Below are positions 15,696-19,106 of a DNA stretch of 19,106 bases, one piece after another. Location: the NCBI GenBank assembly GCA_011772595.1, contig WVZH01000410.1, forward strand, positions 30,558 through 49,663. The letters are read 5' to 3'. The position numbers were made by a program, and so were the translations under genes. Position 1 is the stretch's first letter, and each line of letters begins with the position of its first letter. Below the pieces are notes generated by a model. It searched no databases. It was given only the letters and a program-made list of their open reading frames with translations, and had not been told where the DNA came from. Source of the DNA: Anaerolineales bacterium (lineage in GTDB: Bacteria > Chloroflexota > Anaerolineae > Anaerolineales > E44-bin32).

Positions 15696-15814
15696 GCGAG
15701 CGTTTCGATACAAGCGGGTCTTCCGAAAAATGGGCAAGAACAGCCTGGACACCAATATTTTTGAAAGCCTCGCCTGAGAACTTGCGATCGGACTCCATAG
15801 AGAATAGGAGGATT

Positions 15815-15843
15815 TTGGATAATCAGTGGAATTGTGGCATAAT
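15815..15843 (+). promoter_or_regulatory. Candidate extended -10 promoter for yggT
   Basis: TGG-CATAAT (15835-15843) is an extended -10 (five of six), with a weak -35 TTGGAT (15815-15820) 17 nt upstream. Transcription would start near 15850, just before the yggT ribosome site GGAGAG (15855-15860). It lies in the 174-nt gap after pgeF. Confidence 0.45.
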
Positions 15844-15869
15844 TGGATGTCTTTGGAGAGAGTGATGTC

Positions 15870-16115
15870 GTGTCGCTTCTGATCTCAATTTTCAATCTTA
15901 TTCTTGACATTTTAACGGTGGTGATCTTAGCTGATGTCTTTGTATCCTATTTCTTGGACATTTATCACCCTGTTCGGCGGGCACTTGACTCGGTCGTGCA
16001 ACCCCTATTAACGCCGATTAGGAGATACGTACCTCCCATAAGTGGGATTGACCTGAGCCCCATAGCGTTGATAATAGTATTACAGATCATCCGCTGGATT
16101 CTTGCTCTCCTGTAG
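15870..16115 (+). CDS. YggT family membrane protein
   Basis: This 81-aa protein has two hydrophobic helices (about 3-27 and 57-81) joined by the family's conserved loop, LTPIRRYVPPISGIDLSPI. YggT proteins are small membrane proteins often found near cell-division genes and linked in some species to osmotic tolerance or FtsZ-ring placement; the exact role is unclear. I choose GTG 15870 because GGAGAG at 15855-15860 is 9 nt upstream and the protein then begins just before helix 1. An in-frame TTG at 15843 overlaps the promoter and is unlikely. The DUF167 gene follows 20 nt later, so they are co-transcribed. Confidence 0.88.
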   Translation: MSLLISIFNLILDILTVVILADVFVSYFLDIYHPVRRALDSVVQPLLTPIRRYVPPISGIDLSPIALIIVLQIIRWILALL

Positions 16116-16135
16116 ATTTGGAGGGAGGAAGGCGC

Positions 16136-16456
16136 ATGCGGCAGTTCAAACTGCATGATGGGAAACGCGGTGCTGCACTAACCATCCGGGTGACACCACG
16201 CGCAAGGAAAACCGGCTTCGGCGGTGTGATGGAAGACGGCACATTGCGCGTTCGAGTCAACGAGCCACCGGTAGAAGGCAAGGCCAATAAAGGGCTTATC
16301 AAATTCTTATCCGAAGTTTTAGACGTCAAGAAGAGCCGTATCGAAATCGTCGCCGGTAAGAAGGGCTTGGATAAAATCCTTTCGATTCTGGATATGTCGG
16401 CGGAAGAAGCGGAAGAGAAAATCCTGGCCTGGATGGAAAAAAACGAGGAGATTTGA
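16136..16456 (+). CDS. DUF167 (YggU) family protein
   Basis: This 106-aa protein is of the small alpha/beta DUF167 family. The signature is clear: LTIRVTPRARK (15-25), LRVRVNEPPVEGKAN (37-51), and KSRIEIVAGKKGLDK (66-80). The family has a known fold but no settled function. A charged helical C-terminal extension (about 85-106, EEAEEKILAWMEK) goes beyond the usual domain. The ATG at 16136 is preceded by a purine-rich GGAGGGAGGAAGG, a very strong ribosome site; an upstream in-frame TTG at 16118 sits within that region and is rejected. The pairing with yggT is widely conserved in bacteria. Confidence 0.9.
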   Translation: MRQFKLHDGKRGAALTIRVTPRARKTGFGGVMEDGTLRVRVNEPPVEGKANKGLIKFLSEVLDVKKSRIEIVAGKKGLDKILSILDMSAEEAEEKILAWMEKNEEI

Positions 16457-16506
16457 GCTTCATCAGGGTTTATAACGGCACAGATCGAAATCGGTTGAAT
16501 GAGTAT

Positions 16507-16536
16507 GGAGCTGTCAATAATGACAATGACAGCTCC
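16507..16536. terminator. Perfect hairpin, probable bidirectional terminator
   Basis: GGAGCTGTCA (16507-16516) and TGACAGCTCC (16527-16536) form a perfect 10-bp stem with a 10-nt loop, 50 nt after the DUF167 stop and between convergent genes. Neither side has a good T-run (TTAGACG on +, ATACTC on -), so it may stop transcription weakly, or protect 3' ends instead. Confidence 0.5.
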
Positions 16537-16566
16537 TTAGACGTTCCCATGGAATGCGCCGGAGAA

Positions 16567-16803
16567 TTAAGAGTTGATTGCCTTGATCGGGCTCAACCTA
16601 TCAGGCACGTCTGTCATATTGAAAAAATATCGGAGTTCATCGGCACCTGGGCTACTCGCACCATTGTGGTCGAGCTCTGAGCTCAAGACCCTTCGGATCT
16701 TCTCAAAGTGTGCTTCAGGCGAATTTATTGAGCCCGGGAATTTTCCCCCGGGCACCCTCACATTCACGGGTTTCTTCGCGTGGATAACTTGGTGAATTGT
16801 CAT
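16567..16803 (-). CDS. Possible small hypothetical protein downstream of the NACHT gene
   Basis: This 78-codon frame opens 15 nt after the NACHT-HEAT stop on the same strand and ends before the convergent hairpin. The product (MTIHQVIHAKKPV...) is soluble-looking and matches nothing I know. No Shine-Dalgarno site precedes the ATG, and the GC-rich hairpin at 16732-16753 lies inside the frame. Position favours a real last gene of the unit; the missing ribosome site and small size are against it. Confidence 0.28.
   Translation of the reverse strand: MTIHQVIHAKKPVNVRVPGGKFPGSINSPEAHFEKIRRVLSSELDHNGASSPGADELRYFFNMTDVPDRLSPIKAINS
16732..16753. terminator. GC-rich hairpin downstream of the NACHT-HEAT gene
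   Basis: GCCCGGG (16732-16738) and CCCGGGC (16747-16753) form a perfect 7-bp all-GC stem with an 8-nt loop, 66 nt past the minus-strand NACHT stop. No T-run follows on the minus strand (TCAATAAATT). It is a possible terminator, unless the small ORF that spans it is real. Confidence 0.35.
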
Positions 16804-16818
16804 GAAAGTATATCTACG

Positions 16819-19106
16819 TCAGCTGGTTGCTTGCGGAGCAGCGGCCAATATTTCCACACCCGCAGCTTTGATCCTCCATAAGGCTTCATAAGCCGCATCT
16901 CGAATGTGTGCCTCTGATGAAAAGAACGTTTTGCGTAATTCGATGGCTAGTTCATTCGCATCAGATGCGGAAATCGCCTCGAGGGCGGCGATCTGTTCCT
17001 CCTCCGTACCTTTCGTAATGGCACGCCGGATCATCTCCAATGCTTGTGGACCTGGACCGACAGCCATCCCTTCGCGAGCAGCAAACTCGACGAGCCAGGG
17101 CAATTCAGCGATTTCTTCGACCCGGGGATTCACTTCCCAGGGAGGATTTCGTCTTCGCTCGACAGCTTCGGCGGCTGCGCCGCGTACAACCCATTGATCG
17201 TCATCCACCTGCACAAGTTCCAGGATCTCCAAAGCCCAGGGTTCGGGAACACGTGCAAGACCGAACACTGCGGCGCGCCTTGTCAGCAGATTCTCCACTT
17301 CGATAGCGTCGCGCAGCATGTTGAAGCCTTCTCCGGGTTGGGAGGCAAGGGCTTCTGCAGAGGCTAGACGCACGGATTCATCGCCATCGAGCAGCACCTT
17401 ACCTAGTCCTTCTAGCGCGGGTTCTGTGTCCATTGCCGCTAGAGCAAGGCAGGCTGCCTGGCGAACATGAAGATTCCGATCCTGGTAGATGGTATCCAAG
17501 AGCTTTTCAATCGATTCCTCATCACGGACACCACCAAGACCAAGTGCTCCCAGCAGTCGCCCGATGGCCGATTCAGAGGCCAGGAGGCGGCGAAACAGGA
17601 TAGCAATGGATGGATCCTCGGATTGTGCCAGGGCGTGGACGGCGCGTAAACGAAGGCCGTATGGACGCTCTGCAGAGCTCGCAATCGTGGCCAACGGTCG
17701 TAGGATCTTGGCTCGCCATGTGAGCTTTGTCGGGGCTTCTCTTAGCCACTTGGCCGCAGTGAGCAAATTCGTTTCGAGCGGATCGTCCCTGGCTTGAAGA
17801 TAGCTTTCCAGGACTTTGGAAACGTCGCCACCCAGAGCTGCGAAGAAACTCAAGGCTGTCTCCGCTGGCGCCCATCCTGGGCGGACTGCGGATTCGGTCA
17901 GTCCACTATCCATCATCGCTCTGGCCGCGAGATAGCTGCCTAACGCAGGCAGGGCGAACGAAACTCGATTTCCTGTGCGCCGAATGAGGATCCCGGCAGC
18001 GACGAGGTCGTTTACAGGAGTTCCGCGACGCAAAGATCGTTCTTGAACCGCACCCTGCCGTTCGTCGATCCAATTCAATCCAGCAGTCTCCGCCGGTTGG
18101 CGCTCATTTAGCGACAAGAAGCGGGCGATGAAACTGTTCATGGTTTCACTTACATTGGCGCCTAAAATATCACCAGCATAGGATGCCCATACGCGCAAGG
18201 TGAGTTCGAGTGGTGTCAGGCCGCGCATCGCACCTGCTAGCCATCCTGTGATTAACGCCGGATCGAGATCGTCCATCCTTCTCTTGGGAAGATTGGGGAT
18301 GACGTACTGTTGCCACGCTTGGCCCCACTGCGTAAGAAAGACGTGCTGATCGTAGAGGGTCCACGGTGCAATCGCAACAGGAACCAGACCGGCTTCCGCG
18401 ATCATGTCGTAATCCTTGACGGGCCCAGCGGCAACGATGCGGATTTCCGGGAACTGTGTTCGCAGATGGCGCAACCATTCCGCTACAGATGCCAGCTCAT
18501 CTGCGGTTAGCTCGTCCAGGCCATCGAGCAGAAGGAGCGCACGTCCCTGACGGAAGATTGGTCGCACGTAACCAGGAATTCGCGAGGCGAGACCGGAGGA
18601 TGCAGCTTGTTGCGCGGCCGAAAGCACAGCTTTAAGAGGATCCTTGTCCAATCTGCGCCCGAATTCCAAGTCCGAGGCGTGGATGAGAACGGGGACCAGG
18701 TCTTTGGCGACGCCGGCCTCGGGCTCTTTGTTAACGACATGGATGGCGAGATACGCAAGAGCGGTTGTCTTTCCGCTCCCGAGCGGTCCTGTGATCATCA
18801 GGTTAGCGCCATCGGCGAGTGCATCGCCGAGCGTGATTGACGGCGCATGATAGATTCCCGAAAGATACGTCCAGTCAGGAAGGTTCGGAAGCACGGCCAG
18901 GGAATATTCGGGCAGTGGTTCTGTCCTTAGGGGATCAGCCGGAAATGGGGGCGCAAGAAGGTGCGGGAGGATAGCAATCTCGTCCAATTTGAATATTGCC
19001 CGTGCTGCGTGCATCATTTGTGCTCGCTCGAGGATCTCTTGATGGTATTGGTCCCTGGCTACTGAGGAGAACAGCTCCCCGATCGACTGCGTAATCCGAC
19101 TCAACC
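16819..19106 (-). CDS. NACHT-type NTPase with C-terminal HEAT repeats (N-terminus cut by window edge)
   Basis: At least 761 residues are visible on the minus strand. The only start in sight is a TTG two bases from the window end, so the true start is probably outside. Numbering from it, the P-loop is GPLGSGKTT (106-114) and Walker B is LLLLDGLDEL (190-199), the DGLDEL form typical of NACHT/STAND ATPases. About residues 220-400 fit the helical and winged-helix parts. From about 470 to 650 and again near 705-750 there are HEAT-like helical repeats (RLRAVHALAQSED, VRQAACLALAAM, VRLASAEALAS, TRRAAVFGLARV, IRDAAYEALWRI). Such proteins act as ATP-driven switches that sense a ligand through the repeats; several bacterial ones are anti-phage. 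No effector domain is visible here; it might lie in the missing N-terminus. Confidence 0.85.
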   Translation of the reverse strand, partial: LSRITQSIGELFSSVARDQYHQEILERAQMMHAARAIFKLDEIAILPHLLAPPFPADPLRTEPLPEYSLAVLPNLPDWTYLSGIYHAPSITLGDALADGANLMITGPLGSGKTTALAYLAIHVVNKEPEAGVAKDLVPVLIHASDLEFGRRLDKDPLKAVLSAAQQAASSGLASRIPGYVRPIFRQGRALLLLDGLDELTADELASVAEWLRHLRTQFPEIRIVAAGPVKDYDMIAEAGLVPVAIAPWTLYDQHVFLTQWGQAWQQYVIPNLPKRRMDDLDPALITGWLAGAMRGLTPLELTLRVWASYAGDILGANVSETMNSFIARFLSLNERQPAETAGLNWIDERQGAVQERSLRRGTPVNDLVAAGILIRRTGNRVSFALPALGSYLAARAMMDSGLTESAVRPGWAPAETALSFFAALGGDVSKVLESYLQARDDPLETNLLTAAKWLREAPTKLTWRAKILRPLATIASSAERPYGLRLRAVHALAQSEDPSIAILFRRLLASESAIGRLLGALGLGGVRDEESIEKLLDTIYQDRNLHVRQAACLALAAMDTEPALEGLGKVLLDGDESVRLASAEALASQPGEGFNMLRDAIEVENLLTRRAAVFGLARVPEPWALEILELVQVDDDQWVVRGAAAEAVERRRNPPWEVNPRVEEIAELPWLVEFAAREGMAVGPGPQALEMIRRAITKGTEEEQIAALEAISASDANELAIELRKTFFSSEAHIRDAAYEALWRIKAAGVEILAAAPQATS

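Larger units (their letters stand above)
16457..16818. other. Convergent intergenic spacer, 362 nt
   Basis: This is the only gene-poor stretch over 300 nt. It separates the + strand DUF167 gene from the minus-strand NACHT gene. It holds a perfect 10-bp hairpin (16507-16536), a GC-rich hairpin (16732-16753), a tandem GAGCTC pair (16672-16683), and an uncertain 78-codon minus-strand frame (16567-16803). I see no tRNA or other known RNA. Confidence 0.6.

Noticed and set aside
16453..16795. Plus-strand frames in the convergent spacer (16453-16680, 16574-16795)
   Set aside because: They start at TTG codons without ribosome sites, and the first begins inside the DUF167 stop region; no recognisable product.

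Overview
The window reads like a chromosomal segment of a bacterium with moderate GC content. It is most likely from the Chloroflexota (Anaerolineae-like). That guess rests on the mix of genes: an Hsp20-Lon pair, a PHP/Schlafen-AlbA_2 fusion, a pgeF-yggT-DUF167 cluster, a glutaredoxin-DUF2085 fusion and a NACHT-HEAT protein. No marker gene fixes the taxonomy. There is no rRNA, tRNA, CRISPR array, IS element or phage gene. Every gene is on the + strand except a large NACHT ATPase, and perhaps a small ORF after it, at the right edge.

Left block (1-5366): a short Hsp20 chaperone, Lon protease with a basic C-terminal tail, a single-domain response regulator, and a 578-aa protein joining a PHP metal-dependent hydrolase domain, a Schlafen AlbA_2 domain and an unassigned C-terminal part. 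The first two genes suggest protein quality control. Small gaps allow one transcription unit, though lon may have its own promoter.

Middle block (5367-9027): a MogA/MoaB molybdopterin protein preceded by a strong inverted repeat, an MFS transporter preceded by a foldable 222-nt leader, and a 456-aa protein I do not recognise.

Copper and thiol-redox block (9165-14777): this is the most coherent part of the window. A near-consensus promoter (TTGACG, 17 nt, TATAAT) carries a CsoR-type operator over the transcription start. It drives csoR, a CopZ-like chaperone and a CopA Cu(I) P1B-ATPase whose second metal-binding domain has lost its CxxC. After a 183-nt gap holding a possible second promoter come ccdA, a membrane-anchored TlpA-type thioredoxin, and a protein fusing a CxxC glutaredoxin-like domain to a DUF2085 membrane domain. 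The last three could carry reducing power across the membrane, and the last is the best candidate for a poorly described component. Its link to copper is by position only.

Right block (14778-19106): pgeF (apparently leaderless), yggT and a DUF167 gene form a housekeeping cluster. It converges, across a hairpin-containing spacer, on a minus-strand NACHT-HEAT protein that is probably cut off at its N-terminus by the window edge.
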